This document shows, one piece after another, positions 6,006-6,163 of a DNA stretch of 6,163 nt. A program made the translations under genes and the position numbers. Under the pieces are notes generated by a model. It had not been told where the DNA came from. It worked only from the letters and a program-made list of their open reading frames with translations, and ran no database searches. The first letter of the stretch is position 1. Each line of letters begins with the position of its first letter. This DNA is from Blastocatellia bacterium (GTDB lineage: Bacteria; Acidobacteriota; Blastocatellia; Chloracidobacteriales; JADJPF01), in the NCBI GenBank assembly GCA_016789295.1, contig JAEUQL010000235.1, positions 1-6,163 on the forward strand. The letters are read 5' to 3'.

Positions 6006-6060
6006 CATCCTCCCCGTTTTGAAAAACGGGGATTCCTTAGTTTGACGCTGAAACAACACG
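6003..6060 (-). ncRNA. Predicted omega RNA 3' scaffold of the TnpB element
   Basis: In IS200/IS605 elements the RNA that guides TnpB comes from the 3' end of tnpB and the right end, and its guide continues into the flanking DNA. Here the scaffold would include the terminal stem-loop (6011-6032) and end near 6003, with the guide read from the minus strand of the ferritin-like gene tail below about 6002. The 5' limit of the RNA is not known, so the right coordinate is nominal. It is inferred from element type, not from a covariance model. Confidence 0.42.
6011..6032. repeat. Terminal hairpin of the insertion sequence right end
   Basis: TCCCCGTTTT (6011-6020) and AAAACGGGGA (6023-6032) form a perfect 10-bp inverted repeat with a two-base centre. 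In an actual hairpin the innermost pair or two would open. It matches the position and composition of the right-end hairpin recognised by Y1 transposases. It might also slow transcription leaving the ferritin-like gene, but no T-run follows. Confidence 0.8.
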
Positions 6061-6163
6061 CCAGATATCTAAAGGAATTCTCGATAGAGAAGGTTCGCCT
6101 TTCAACAGCTCAGCCAACGCCAAGCCTCCAGGCGCAGAGACGGAAAGCCCTTCCGCCTGCAAG
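6037..6163 (-). CDS. tnpB: C-terminal tail of a TnpB-like RNA-guided nuclease (gene continues beyond window)
   Basis: The minus-strand frame entering from the window's right edge ends with TAA at 6039-6037 and shows 41 residues. They begin LQAEGLSVSAPGGLALAE, a segment like the G-L-S-V-x-A-x-G-G tails near the C-terminus of many IS605/IS1341 OrfB (TnpB) proteins. The catalytic RuvC parts and the zinc finger lie further upstream, outside the window, so activity cannot be judged. The stop is followed at once by the conserved right end, which is the main support for the call. The gene runs toward the ferritin-like gene. It could also be the tail of a decayed copy. Confidence 0.72.
   Translation of the reverse strand, partial: LQAEGLSVSAPGGLALAELLKGEPSLSRIPLDIWRVVSASN

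Larger units (their letters stand above)
6001..6163 (-). mobile_element. Right end of an IS200/IS605 (IS1341/TnpB-type) element, cut by window
   Basis: Read on the minus strand, the order is: tail of a TnpB-like frame, stop, GGAATCCCCG, hairpin, CGGGGAGGATGTCAAG. This arrangement of a near-terminal C/G-rich hairpin and a GGATGTCAA end directly after tnpB is typical of right ends of this family, which moves as single-stranded DNA without target duplications. The outer border is near 6001-6003; the exact cleavage base cannot be fixed without an empty site. The left end and any tnpA lie beyond the window. Confidence 0.82.

Noticed and set aside
6011..6032. Hairpin as a simple rho-independent terminator of the ferritin-like gene
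   Set aside because: No T-run follows on the plus strand, and the surrounding bases match the conserved right end of IS200/IS605 elements, which explains the hairpin better.

Overview
The window comes from a bacterial chromosome of moderate-to-low GC (about 40 % by eye). Genes are closely packed, two of the start codons are TTG and GTG, and Shine-Dalgarno sites are good. I could not assign a phylum: the gene families are widespread and no rRNA or other marker is present.

Left part (1-3577, + strand): a polyamine-type ABC importer operon. It holds the 3' part of the ATPase gene potA (cut by the window edge, Walker A missing), the permease gene potB starting on TTG two bases after the potA stop, and one long gene that fuses the second permease (PotC) to the substrate-binding protein (PotD). 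A seventh membrane helix at the joint would carry the binding domain to the outer face, so the whole importer is made from three polypeptides and has no free or lipid-anchored binding protein.

Middle part (3591-5408): a small minus-strand gene for a 67-residue zinc-ribbon protein converges on the pot operon. It is followed by a 267-bp divergent intergenic region and a plus-strand gene for a SAMHD1/YwfO-like HD-domain phosphohydrolase. The HD gene is best started at 4062, because a promoter and a ribosome binding site lie inside the longer open frame that begins at 3918.

Right part (5409-6163): a ferritin/bacterioferritin-like four-helix protein has its own consensus-like promoter, and a Fur-box-like palindrome lies upstream. 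Its stop codon falls inside the conserved right end of an IS200/IS605-type element. That element runs on the minus strand and shows the last 41 codons of a TnpB-like gene and the terminal hairpin of the presumed omega RNA. The insertion has therefore set the present 3' end of the ferritin-like gene, and the guide segment of the omega RNA would be antisense to that gene's tail.

I see no wholly new multi-gene system. The points most worth a second look are the transposon-ferritin junction with its predicted guide, the PotCD fusion, the Fur-like site, and the unusual metal-site residues of the ferritin-like protein.
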